The notes below the pieces were generated by a model that saw only the letters and a list, made by a program, of their open reading frames with translations, was not told the DNA's origin and searched no databases. A stretch of DNA of 16,088 nucleotides, taken from the NCBI GenBank assembly GCA_013821525.1, contig JACDGR010000029.1, positions 1-16,088 of the forward strand. Direction: 5' to 3'. The DNA comes from Actinomycetota bacterium. Lineage in GTDB: Bacteria; Actinomycetota; Thermoleophilia; Gaiellales; Gaiellaceae. Shown piece by piece: positions 8,199-14,214 of this stretch; within the stretch, counting starts at the first letter, position 1; every line of letters begins with the position of its first letter. Both the position numbers and the translations under genes were made by a program.

Positions 8199-9185
8199 TC
8201 AGGGGGCCGGGGCTTGCTCCGCGGCCGGCGTGCGTTCGGGGCGCGCTCCGCGGCGCACGAGCGTCGGCTCGCCTCGTTCGGCGAACGGCACCTCGATCAC
8301 GTCGAAGTCCTTGGGGACGACCGTCGCCGGGAAGAGCTCGCGCGCCTCGCGCGAGAGCTCCGGCCCGAAGTAGCGCGGTGAGAGATGTGTCAGGGCAAGT
8401 AGACGCACACCGGCGTCGAGTGCGACCTGGGCCGCCTGGCGCGCAGTCGAGTGCAGGGTGTCGGCCGCGCGGTCCTGCTCCTCGTCGGCAAACGTGGCTT
8501 CGTGAACGAGCACGTCCGCGCCTTCGGCGAGCACGCGCACCGTCTCGACCGGCGCAGTGTCACCTGGAATGACGATGCGCCGGCCTGGGCGAGCTGCGCC
8601 GAGTACCGCGTCAGGGGTCAGGGTGCGCCCATCGGCGAGCGTCACTGACTCGCCCCGCTGGAGGGCCCCCCGCTCCGGGCCGACCGGGATGCCGAGCGCG
8701 TCGGCGGCGTCGTTGTCGAAGCGCCCCGGGCGGGTGTCTTCGGCAAGCACGTAGCCGACCGCCGCGACCCCGTGATGCACAGGAAAGACGAGGATCTTGT
8801 AGTCGTTGCGATCGAGCGCCTCGCCGGGTCGGACCTCGACGAGCTCGACCGGGTAGCTGACCTTCCCGAAGACCCGCCGCAGCCCGTTGAAGAGATCGTT
8901 CAGCCCGGGCGGCCCGTAAATCGTCAGCGGCACCTCGCGCTGGCGAAGCTGGAACGTCTTCAGCATCCCGGGCAGCCCCAGATAGTGGTCGGCATGAAAG
9001 TGCGAGATGAAGATCTCGGCGAGGTCTGGCAGCCCGACCGTCGAGCGCATCAGCTGCCGTTGGGTGCCTTCGGCGCAGTCGAAGAGCAGCCGGTCGCCGC
9101 CTCGACGGACGAGGAGCGCGGTCGGGGCGCGGTGCGCCGTCGGCGCGCTCCCGGAGGTGCCGAGGAAGACGAGATCGAGGTCCAT
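8199..9185 (-). CDS. rnz: Ribonuclease Z (tRNA 3'-end processing endonuclease)
   Basis: RNase Z cuts precursor tRNAs after the discriminator base when CCA is not encoded; the tRNA-Arg in this window indeed lacks an encoded CCA. The 328-residue metallo-beta-lactamase-fold protein has the zinc motif HFHADH (His62, His64, Asp66, His67), His137 in FPVHHG, Asp209 in IPGDTAP, His228 in VHEATFADEEQDRA and His267 in LTHLSPRY. The N-terminal LVFLGTSGSAPTAHRAPTALLVR and the GPPGLNDLFNGL region are typical of the short bacterial form. The last 15 or so residues are a low-complexity Pro/Ala/Arg tail. ATG 9185 has no Shine-Dalgarno sequence and is preceded by a strong stem-loop. It lies 55 bp downstream of the LysM gene on the same strand and may share its transcript. 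Confidence 0.96.
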   Translation of the reverse strand: MDLDLVFLGTSGSAPTAHRAPTALLVRRGGDRLLFDCAEGTQRQLMRSTVGLPDLAEIFISHFHADHYLGLPGMLKTFQLRQREVPLTIYGPPGLNDLFNGLRRVFGKVSYPVELVEVRPGEALDRNDYKILVFPVHHGVAAVGYVLAEDTRPGRFDNDAADALGIPVGPERGALQRGESVTLADGRTLTPDAVLGAARPGRRIVIPGDTAPVETVRVLAEGADVLVHEATFADEEQDRAADTLHSTARQAAQVALDAGVRLLALTHLSPRYFGPELSREARELFPATVVPKDFDVIEVPFAERGEPTLVRRGARPERTPAAEQAPAP

Positions 9186-9188
9186 GCG

Positions 9189-9232
9189 GAGCCGATTGTC
9201 GCCAAACGGCGCGGCTGCCGCCGAATCGGCTC
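9189..9232 (-). other. Stem-loop in the LysM-rnz spacer, next to the rnz start
   Basis: The 9-base arms 9189-9197 and 9224-9232 (minus-strand GAGCCGATT and AATCGGCTC) are exact complements. The 26 bases between them contain further GC-rich pairing (GGCG with CGCC). The structure ends three bases before the rnz ATG and has no U-tract. It could be a partial terminator insulating rnz from the SOS-controlled LysM gene, or a 5' leader structure affecting rnz translation. Confidence 0.5.
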
Positions 9233-9240
9233 AGGATCGG

Positions 9241-9495
9241 CTAGGGAAGGACGAGCGTCTGACCCACACGCACGTCGGCGCTCGCCAGGTGGTTCGCCTG
9301 CTCGATCCGCCAGATCGCATCGCGCACGTCGCCGCCATAGCGGCCCTGCGTTATTGAACGCTGTGCGATCGACCAGAGCGTGTCGTACGGGCGCACCGTC
9401 ACCGCCTGCTTCGCACCGTGCGCCTGGGACGAGTGCGCGACCGCACTCCAGACGAGAACGGCGATCCCTGCAATGAGAAGTATGCGTGCGAACAT
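9241..9495 (-). CDS. Small membrane-anchored LysM protein, candidate SOS cell-division suppressor (YneA/DivS-like)
   Basis: The 84-residue product has a short N-terminus, a hydrophobic segment at about 4-20 (ILLIAGIAVLVWSAVA), a short linker, and one LysM domain at about 31-84 (VTVRPYDTLWSIAQ ... IEQANHL ... VRVGQTLVLP). LysM domains bind peptidoglycan, so the protein likely faces the cell wall. This layout matches Bacillus YneA and actinobacterial LysM proteins encoded next to lexA, which block division during DNA damage. The promoter carries two LexA boxes, which strengthens that reading. An in-frame TAA lies just upstream, so ATG 9495 is the only usual start. It has no Shine-Dalgarno and sits 9 bases after the -10, suggesting a nearly leaderless mRNA. 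Neither lexA nor another SOS gene is in the window. A plain LysM protein of unknown role remains possible. Confidence 0.85.
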   Translation of the reverse strand: MFARILLIAGIAVLVWSAVAHSSQAHGAKQAVTVRPYDTLWSIAQRSITQGRYGGDVRDAIWRIEQANHLASADVRVGQTLVLP

Positions 9496-9502
9496 CTGTT
9501 CG
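9489..9502. promoter_or_regulatory. LexA/SOS box 1, overlapping the LysM start codon
   Basis: CGAACATCTGTTCG keeps the full CGAAC-N4-GTTCG pattern of Gram-positive and actinobacterial LexA operators. The ATG of the LysM gene (9495-9493) lies inside it, over the presumed transcription start. It is the exact reverse complement of box 2, and their centres are 23 bp apart, about two helical turns. Confidence 0.85.
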
Positions 9503-9504
9503 TA

Positions 9505-9533
9505 ACATTACCGAACAGATGTTCGTATGTCAA
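9505..9533 (-). promoter_or_regulatory. Sigma-A-type promoter of the LysM gene
   Basis: On the minus strand, TTGACA (9533-9528) is a perfect -35 and TAATGT (9510-9505) a good -10, with exactly 17 bp between them. The expected start of transcription is within a few bases of the ATG at 9495. LexA box 2 fills most of the spacer and box 1 covers the start region. The -35 overlaps the TGA of the upstream glycoside hydrolase. Confidence 0.8.
9512..9525. promoter_or_regulatory. LexA/SOS box 2, inside the LysM promoter spacer
   Basis: CGAACAGATGTTCG again matches CGAAC-N4-GTTCG. It lies between the -35 and -10 of the LysM promoter, so bound LexA would block RNA polymerase directly. Confidence 0.85.
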
Positions 9534-10870
9534 GGTCTCACCGATCTGGGCTGGTGCCGGGCCTGGGCGCTCCTCGCCGCGGCCGCCGCCTTCGCCCTCG
9601 CTCTCGCCCGCAGGGCCTTGGCCTTCGCCGCTTTCTGCGCGGCGGTGAGCTTTAGGGAGTTGCCAGCCTTCTTCGGAACGGCGACTGCCTTCGGTGCGCT
9701 CACGACGCCGGGTACGAAGTACGCAGCCGCACCCGATGGGCAGGTACCGGCCGTCTTGGCGAGCTCCGCCTTGAAGGCGGTCGCCGCAAGCTTCGCCACG
9801 TAGCCCTGGTAGAAGAGCCCGCTCTGCCAGCCCTCGAGGCCGGACTCGTCGACGAGCTTGAAGATGTTCACCTTCGTGATGTCGGCGTCGCAGAGCGAGA
9901 AGTCGCGTGTACCAGCCCGCCTGGTAGGCCTCCGTGCCGGTGCTCGCGACGCCCGCGGCGTTCTCGGTACCCGTGTAGCCGGCCGCGACTGCTGGGCCCG
10001 GGATCGTCTGGATGCCGACCTCGTTCAGGCTGACGGGCAGGTGCCCCGGCCCGACTGTCCGCTGCCAGGTGCCCGCGAACGCGGTATAGAAGGCCTGGTA
10101 GACCCGCGCGAGGTTCGTGACGCTGAACGACGTCGAGTCGGGATACCCGGTCTCGAACGGAACGCTCTGCGGGATCGGGTATGGATGGACGTCGATGCCG
10201 TCCATCAGGGGTGTCGTTCGGCCGCTCTGGCGATACCACTGGCCGAGGAACCTCAGCCAGTCGACGGGGTTCGTCGCACGCGGGCTACTGCCGTCGGTCG
10301 GGACCGGGTTCCCGCGCGGCGACAGGCCGAGCCCCCACACGAAGATGCTCGGGTCGACCGCCTTCAGCGCGTCGTAGCTCGCGGCGAGGAACGCGCCGCA
10401 CTCGGCGGCGGAGACGTTCGCGCCGGCGAGGTATTGCGGGTTGACGAAAAGGCTTGTGTGCACTCGTTCATGACGACGAATTCCTTGACGTCGGGGTACA
10501 GCTGCGCGACGCCTTGTACCCACGCTGCGAATCGGGCCGCGTTCGCCGGGTCGGCCAGGGCGGCCGAGTGCCGCGGATAGACGTCGAAGGTGACGCTGAC
10601 GCCGGCAGCCTTCGCTGCCGCAAGCGCCGGAGCCAGGAAGTCCGCCTCGCCGCTGTCGAAACCGGTGGCCGAGGTCTCGTCCCAGCGCAACGTGAGGGTG
10701 TTCGAGGTCATGCCGACGCTCTGGAGCGTGATCCAGAACGGGCCGACGCCCTGCTCGTACTTGCCCGCGTCGTCGTTGACGCCCCAGGTGATGTTGTCCG
10801 CCGAGGCGCGCGCCGCGCCCAGGCCGATGACCGTCATCAGGACGGCGAGTGCCGGAAGCGCCCGCTTCAG
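9530..10870 (-). pseudogene. Secreted clan-A glycoside hydrolase (GH5/GH39-like), two frameshifts and no standard start
   Basis: Three overlapping frames together spell one protein of about 448 residues. Frame A (10870 to about 10465) carries a signal peptide, NITWGVNDDAGKYEQG, and the acid/base segment EFVVMNE. Frame B (about 10465 to 9912) continues LFVNPQYLAGANVSAAECG, DGIDVHPYPI and the nucleophile-like SLNEVGIQT. Frame C (about 9912 to 9530) has DADITKVNIFKLVDESGLEGW and a basic Ala/Arg/Lys tail. The A-to-B change equals loss of one base near 10465. B-to-C equals loss of two, most simply one CG from a CGCGCG run near 9912, which would restore YTRDFSLCDADIT. The signal peptide begins KRALPALAVLMTVIGLGAA and ends ARASA, but its first codon is CTG at 10870, overlapping the DUF1611 stop as CTGA where ATGA would be expected. 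ATG 10837 would remove most of the signal. The family is assigned from the TIM-barrel style and two Glu motifs; the substrate is unknown. Lesions could be real decay or base errors. Confidence 0.8.
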
Positions 10871-11904
10871 TTGATCCCTGCGATCAGCGGTCCGAGTGCG
10901 TCGAAGAGTTTCTCGGCGCCAAACCGCACCGGATCGTCGGTGGGCAGACCGGTATCAGCCTCCGCCTCGGCGATCGCCTGCCGTGCTGCCGCCTCGTCGA
11001 GCTGACGCGTGTTGAGCGCCACAGCATGCACCTTGGCCCGTCGCGGCAGAAGGCTGATCTGCTCGTGGAGCGAGACCACCTCGTGGAGCGGCGGGATCGG
11101 AAAGCGGTCGTCCCCGTCGACGTACCGCTCGCCGGCCAGGTGGCAGAGCACGTAGCCGTGCGGGGCTGAGCCGTGAATCAGGCCGAGCGTCACACCCGAG
11201 TACGCGGGATGGAGCAACGAGCCCTGGCCTTCGACGAAGAGCACCTCGCCCCCACGCGCGGCTCCGTCGACGACGAGCTGCTCGGCCGCGCCGGCGATGA
11301 AGTCGGCGATCACTGCGTCCACCGAGATGCCCCAGCCGGCGATGGCGATGCCCGTCTGACCCGTCGGCACGAACTCGCTCCGAAGCCCGCGGCGTCGTGC
11401 CTCACGGTCGAGCTCGAGCGAGACGGTCATCTTCCCGATCGCGCAGTCGGAGCCGACCGTCAAGATCGATGTCGCCGCCTGCGTCAGGTTCGTCCCCGTC
11501 GGCACGTCGAGCCCCGGCGGCGGCTTCCGCAGGTCGCGGAGCTCGACGCCGTGTGCTGCGGCGAGCTCGACGAGCTCGGGGTCGTCGCTGACGAATTCGT
11601 GGAGGCCGCTCTCGAGGTCGAGGCCGGCGACGATCGAGTCTTTCAGCAGCTCGCGCCACGCCTGTGGAAAGCGCCCACCCTGGGTCGCTACACCAACGAG
11701 CGCCGTCGTCGGCTCCAGCGGCAGTGCGTCGGCCACCGTGCCGACGATCGGGAAGCCGTCCTGGGTCTCTCCGACCCGTTGCGAGTCGAGCAGTGCGACG
11801 ACGTCGTCGGGGCGATAGCGGATCACCCCGCGTGCCGTCTTACCGAAGTGCGGGTCGCCGGAGAAGCCCTCCGCGAGGATCAGGAGTTTACGGGCGGCCG
11901 GCAT
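10867..11904 (-). CDS. dgcN: DUF1611 protein, D-glutamate N-acetyltransferase DgcN-like
   Basis: DUF1611 proteins have an N-terminal Rossmann-like domain and a P-loop domain. Here the P-loop is GSDCAIGKMT at 151-160 (VGSDCAIGKMTVSLEL), followed by FVPTGQTGIAIAGWG near 178-192 and FVEGQGSLLHPAYSG near 223-237. At 345 residues the length is normal. DgcN, a characterised member, N-acetylates D-glutamate; its partner DgcA, an enolase-superfamily enzyme, then converts N-acetyl-D-glutamate to the L-form. The next gene upstream here is such an enzyme and overlaps by 17 bp, so the same pathway is likely. The product may feed D-glutamate from peptidoglycan turnover into arginine or glutamate metabolism; this is inference. 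ATG 11904 was chosen as the first start in the conserved frame. Confidence 0.85.
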   Translation of the reverse strand: MPAARKLLILAEGFSGDPHFGKTARGVIRYRPDDVVALLDSQRVGETQDGFPIVGTVADALPLEPTTALVGVATQGGRFPQAWRELLKDSIVAGLDLESGLHEFVSDDPELVELAAAHGVELRDLRKPPPGLDVPTGTNLTQAATSILTVGSDCAIGKMTVSLELDREARRRGLRSEFVPTGQTGIAIAGWGISVDAVIADFIAGAAEQLVVDGAARGGEVLFVEGQGSLLHPAYSGVTLGLIHGSAPHGYVLCHLAGERYVDGDDRFPIPPLHEVVSLHEQISLLPRRAKVHAVALNTRQLDEAAARQAIAEAEADTGLPTDDPVRFGAEKLFDALGPLIAGIN

Positions 11905-12910
11905 CTCGCTCCGCCGTCATTCTCGGCTCCACGCCGAATCCGGGCGCGTCCGCGGGGACCTGCACGCCGTCGCTGAACGCGACGCCGGGCCACGGGTCCT
12001 CGGTGAGCAGGAGATTGCCGTCGAGATCGACGTGATCCATCAGGCTCGCGATGTGTGCCCCGGGGGCGATCCCCAGACCCGATTCGACCATGCAGCCGAG
12101 CATCACCCCCAGGTCGAGCGCGCGCGCCGCGTGCACCATGCGCACCGCTTCACGGATGCCGCCCGACTTTGCGAGCTTGATGTTGATCCCGTGCGCTCGC
12201 TCGGCGCAGGCCGCGACATCTGCGAGCGTGTGACAGTCCTCGTCGACGTAGATCGGGAGCGGCGCGCGACGCTTCAGCTCCGGCCCGTCCGGGTCGCCGG
12301 CAGGCAGTGGCTGCTCGCAGTACTCGAGGGGCATCTGCGGCAGAACCTCGAGCGCTTCGGCGAGCGTCCACGCCTCGTTGACATCGCACTGGAGAGGCAG
12401 ATCCGTCACGGAGCGTACGGCGTCGACGCGTTCGACGTCCAGTCCGTCGCGGCCGCCCAGCTTGAGCTTCAGCCGTCGAAAGCCGCGGTCTGCGATCTTC
12501 TCCGTGCGGCGCGCCATGTCGTCGGGGTCGCCGAGCCAGATCGTCCACGAGGTCGGCGGCCCGAGCCTGCGCAAGCCAAGGAGCTGGTACACGGGCCGTC
12601 CGGTCAGCTTCCCCTGCAGGTCGTGCAGGGCGTGATCGAGGGCGGCGCGCGCCGCATGCTCGCCCGGAGGGAGCGCGGCGAAGATGGCGTCGAGGGCGAA
12701 GGGATCAGCTCCGGGGTCGACCTGCTCGAGCCACGCGAGCGCCGACTCGGCCGACTCGCTGTAGCGCTCGATCGGAGCGGCCTCACCGTGACCGGAGACG
12801 CCTGCGTGCTCGAGCTCCACCTGGACGACGCGCGCTTCATCCTCAGAGCCCCGCGAGATCGTGAACGTCTCGGCGAGGAGCACCGTCGCTGCGCGGGCGG
12901 TCAACTGCAC
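11888..12910 (-). CDS. dgcA: Enolase-superfamily epimerase, N-acetyl-D-glutamate racemase DgcA / dipeptide epimerase type
   Basis: This is a muconate-lactonizing-type enolase-superfamily enzyme of 340 residues. It has the capping domain (about 1-115) and a barrel with catalytic Lys148/Lys150 in RLKLKLGG, metal ligands Asp176 (CDVNEAW), Glu199 (YCEQPL) and Asp223 (YVDEDC), and second-side Lys245 in NIKLAKSGG, then the specificity loop GCMVESGLGIAPGAHIASL. These match L-Ala-D/L-Glu epimerases and DgcA. Pairing with a DUF1611 gene favours the N-acetyl-D-glutamate racemase role; dipeptide epimerase is the main alternative. GTG 12910 keeps the conserved N-terminus. No Shine-Dalgarno is visible; a TTTAAG about 8 bases upstream could be a -10 of a leaderless promoter. 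It is divergent from the tRNA gene. Confidence 0.85.
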   Translation of the reverse strand: MQLTARAATVLLAETFTISRGSEDEARVVQVELEHAGVSGHGEAAPIERYSESAESALAWLEQVDPGADPFALDAIFAALPPGEHAARAALDHALHDLQGKLTGRPVYQLLGLRRLGPPTSWTIWLGDPDDMARRTEKIADRGFRRLKLKLGGRDGLDVERVDAVRSVTDLPLQCDVNEAWTLAEALEVLPQMPLEYCEQPLPAGDPDGPELKRRAPLPIYVDEDCHTLADVAACAERAHGINIKLAKSGGIREAVRMVHAARALDLGVMLGCMVESGLGIAPGAHIASLMDHVDLDGNLLLTEDPWPGVAFSDGVQVPADAPGFGVEPRMTAERDAGRP

Positions 12911-12972
12911 GCCGGCAGCTTAAAGGCGACCACGACTCGTCGTTTCCGGACGCCGATACACTTGCCCCTCCG

Positions 12973-13045
12973 GCGCCCGTAGCTCAGGGGATAGAGCGTT
13001 CGCCTCCGGAGCGAAAGGTCGCTGGTTCGATTCCAGCCGGGCGCA
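12973..13045 (+). tRNA. tRNA-Arg (anticodon CCG)
   Basis: A 73-base cloverleaf: acceptor GCGCCCG pairs fully with CGGGCGC, D-stem GCUC/GAGC, anticodon stem UUCGC/GCGAA around loop CUCCGGA (anticodon CCG, reading CGG), a 5-base variable loop, and T-stem GCUGG/CCAGC around UUCGAUU. The discriminator is A and CCA is not encoded, so maturation needs an RNase Z-type cut and CCA addition. The phage-type genes begin directly after it, which makes its 3' end a likely integration site. A TACACT at 12957-12962 may be its -10, with no clear -35. Confidence 0.97.
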
Positions 13046-13167
13046 TCACCGCAACACCGCATCGCCAAACGGTTTGCGACGTTCCCCGGTCTCGCGGCGT
13101 CGGGCGCGCCGGGCGCTCGTGCGAGAGTCATGCGAGATTGGGCGCGCAGCGAGAGGAGGCACGAGCG

Positions 13168-13395
13168 ATGAGTGACGAGTCGAAGGTTCTGAACATCGAC
13201 GCGGGCGACGGCGGCGATTGGATCAAGCACGCGGGCGGGTGGGACTTGTGGGGACGTAACGGCTTGATCGACAACGTCCGAGACTTGCGCGAATGGTGCG
13301 CGTGCTCGCGGATGACCGTCGAGCAGTTCAAGCGGGGACAGCTCTACCGCAACCACGTCGGCACAAAGGGATACGCGTGGCTTCGCGACCTCTGA
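13168..13395 (+). CDS. Small hypothetical protein, first gene of the phage-type block
   Basis: A 75-residue protein that I do not recognise. ATG 13168 has an excellent AGGAGG with eight bases between, so I prefer it to the upstream TTG at 13138. The product is Trp-, Gly- and Asp-rich at the N-terminus (DAGDGGDWIKHAGGWDLWGR), then a more helical half (NVRDLREWCACSRMTVEQFKRGQLYRNHVGTKGYAWLRDL). No signal peptide or membrane segment is visible. The strong ribosome binding site and good codon structure argue that it is real. It is the first gene after tRNA-Arg, with about 120 bp of non-coding sequence before it. Confidence 0.7.
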   Translation: MSDESKVLNIDAGDGGDWIKHAGGWDLWGRNGLIDNVRDLREWCACSRMTVEQFKRGQLYRNHVGTKGYAWLRDL

Positions 13396-13435
13396 CGAAT
13401 GAGCATGTTGGCGCGTTCAACTTTCAGAGGGCCAC

Positions 13436-13444
13436 TGTGATACT
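13436..13444 (+). promoter_or_regulatory. Candidate extended -10 promoter of the HTH gene
   Basis: TGTGATACT fits an extended -10 (TGN plus GATACT), followed by six bases and then the GTG at 13451, which lacks a Shine-Dalgarno. A weak TTCAAC lies 17 bp upstream at 13416-13421. Together these suggest a leaderless transcript starting at the HTH gene; the support is moderate. Confidence 0.35.
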
Positions 13445-13450
13445 TCGAAC

Positions 13451-13684
13451 GTGGAGTCATTGGCGCAAGAAGTGGACGTACTCGCGGAGGCTCTGAACGA
13501 GCCTCTACTGACGCCCGCAGAGGCCGCACGGCTCCTGAGCGTGTCCACGGCCACGATGACGCGGCTCGCGCGAGATGGGATCTTGGAAGCCGTCCGGTTC
13601 ACCCCGACGGGCAATCGCCGATTCCGGCAGAGCGACGTGCTGCGGTTGCGCGCTGCGTTCCGACTCGAAAGAGGAGTGAGCTAA
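13451..13684 (+). CDS. Small helix-turn-helix protein of the MerR/excisionase (HTH_17) type
   Basis: The 77-residue product has one winged HTH at about 19-66: LLTPAEAARLLSVSTATMTRLARDG is the helix-turn-helix, and the wing RFTPTGNRRFRQSDVLRL follows. This pattern is typical of BldC-like regulators and phage excisionases, which bind DNA as small multimers. In a phage-type block beside a tRNA gene, an excisionase/recombination directionality factor or an early regulator are both reasonable; the sequence does not decide. GTG 13451 is the likely start and may be leaderless; GTG 13472 is an alternative. It ends in TAA directly before the next ATG, so the two are probably co-transcribed. Confidence 0.85.
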   Translation: MESLAQEVDVLAEALNEPLLTPAEAARLLSVSTATMTRLARDGILEAVRFTPTGNRRFRQSDVLRLRAAFRLERGVS

Positions 13685-14125
13685 ATGGAGATTCTGGAAA
13701 CGCGCGAGTTCGCGCTCGCTGACAGCGGGGCCGCTGGCGATCTTCGTCCGCTGAGCCGCGAGGAGGCGCTCGCGGTGCTCGCCGACCCGCCCGCCGACCT
13801 TCGGATCGCGGTGCGGACGCCGACCGACCTCGGCGAGCAGGAGCGCGTCGCCGCGACCGTCGCCGTCGCAGTCGCTCAGGGTCGCATCGCTCCACACGAT
13901 GCCAACGGCTACCTCGCGCTCGGCGAGCGCGACCCGCAGTTCGCTTGCGACACGTTGGTCGCGATGCCGCCACGCGGCGCTGAGGATCGCTTGTACGGCG
14001 ACTACGCGGCATCCACGGGCGTCCCGCAACATGAGCGGCCCGAGCCGGTCGCCGAGGATCGTGAGTATTTCGCCTACGCGCTTGCGACGGGCGTCCCGGC
14101 CCGCGTGCGGACGGTGCGCGCATGA
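13685..14125 (+). CDS. Hypothetical phage-type protein, acidic, 146 residues
   Basis: The ATG directly follows the HTH stop and has AGGAG nine bases upstream. The product is acidic and rich in Ala, Arg, Glu and Asp. A helical middle part (AVAVAQGRIAPHDANGYLALGERDPQFACDTLVAMPP, about 62-97) resembles in style the C-terminal helices of Mu-like protease/scaffold proteins, but the rest does not match and I do not assign a function. A repeated Tyr-Ala-Thr-Gly-Val-Pro idea occurs twice near the C-terminus (YAASTGVPQHE, YALATGVPARV). It ends as ATGA with a small reading frame that leads into the next gene. Confidence 0.7.
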   Translation: MEILETREFALADSGAAGDLRPLSREEALAVLADPPADLRIAVRTPTDLGEQERVAATVAVAVAQGRIAPHDANGYLALGERDPQFACDTLVAMPPRGAEDRLYGDYAASTGVPQHERPEPVAEDREYFAYALATGVPARVRTVRA

Positions 14126-14214
14126 GTGCGAGCGGCAGTCGGAGCGGCGCGACCCTGGTCGCCCTGGGCGCGCGCCGCGCCGCTCGCCTTTCGGTGGTGG
14201 CGTCGTGGCGCTGA
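14122..14214 (+). CDS. Possible 30-residue coupling ORF
   Basis: ATG 14122 overlaps the preceding stop as ATGA, and the frame ends at TGA 14212-14214, 10 bases past the GTG start of the next gene (14205). The peptide (MSASGSRSGATLVALGARRA and onward) is basic and simple. It may only carry ribosomes across the 79-bp gap to the coiled-coil gene, or may not be translated. Confidence 0.3.
   Translation: MSASGSRSGATLVALGARRAARLSVVASWR

Noticed and set aside
9489..9525. The 37-bp inverted repeat as a transcription terminator of the glycoside hydrolase
   Set aside because: Its two halves are each perfect LexA-type operators and are phased with -35 and -10 elements; there is no U-tract. Regulation explains it better.
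12032..12982. Plus-strand 316-codon frame
   Set aside because: Antisense to the enolase-superfamily gene with all catalytic residues intact, and it runs into the tRNA gene.
13055..13085. Short CAAAC/GTTTG inverted repeat after tRNA-Arg as terminator or attachment core
   Set aside because: The arms are only five bases plus a bulge with no U-tract, and no second copy exists in the window to support an att site.
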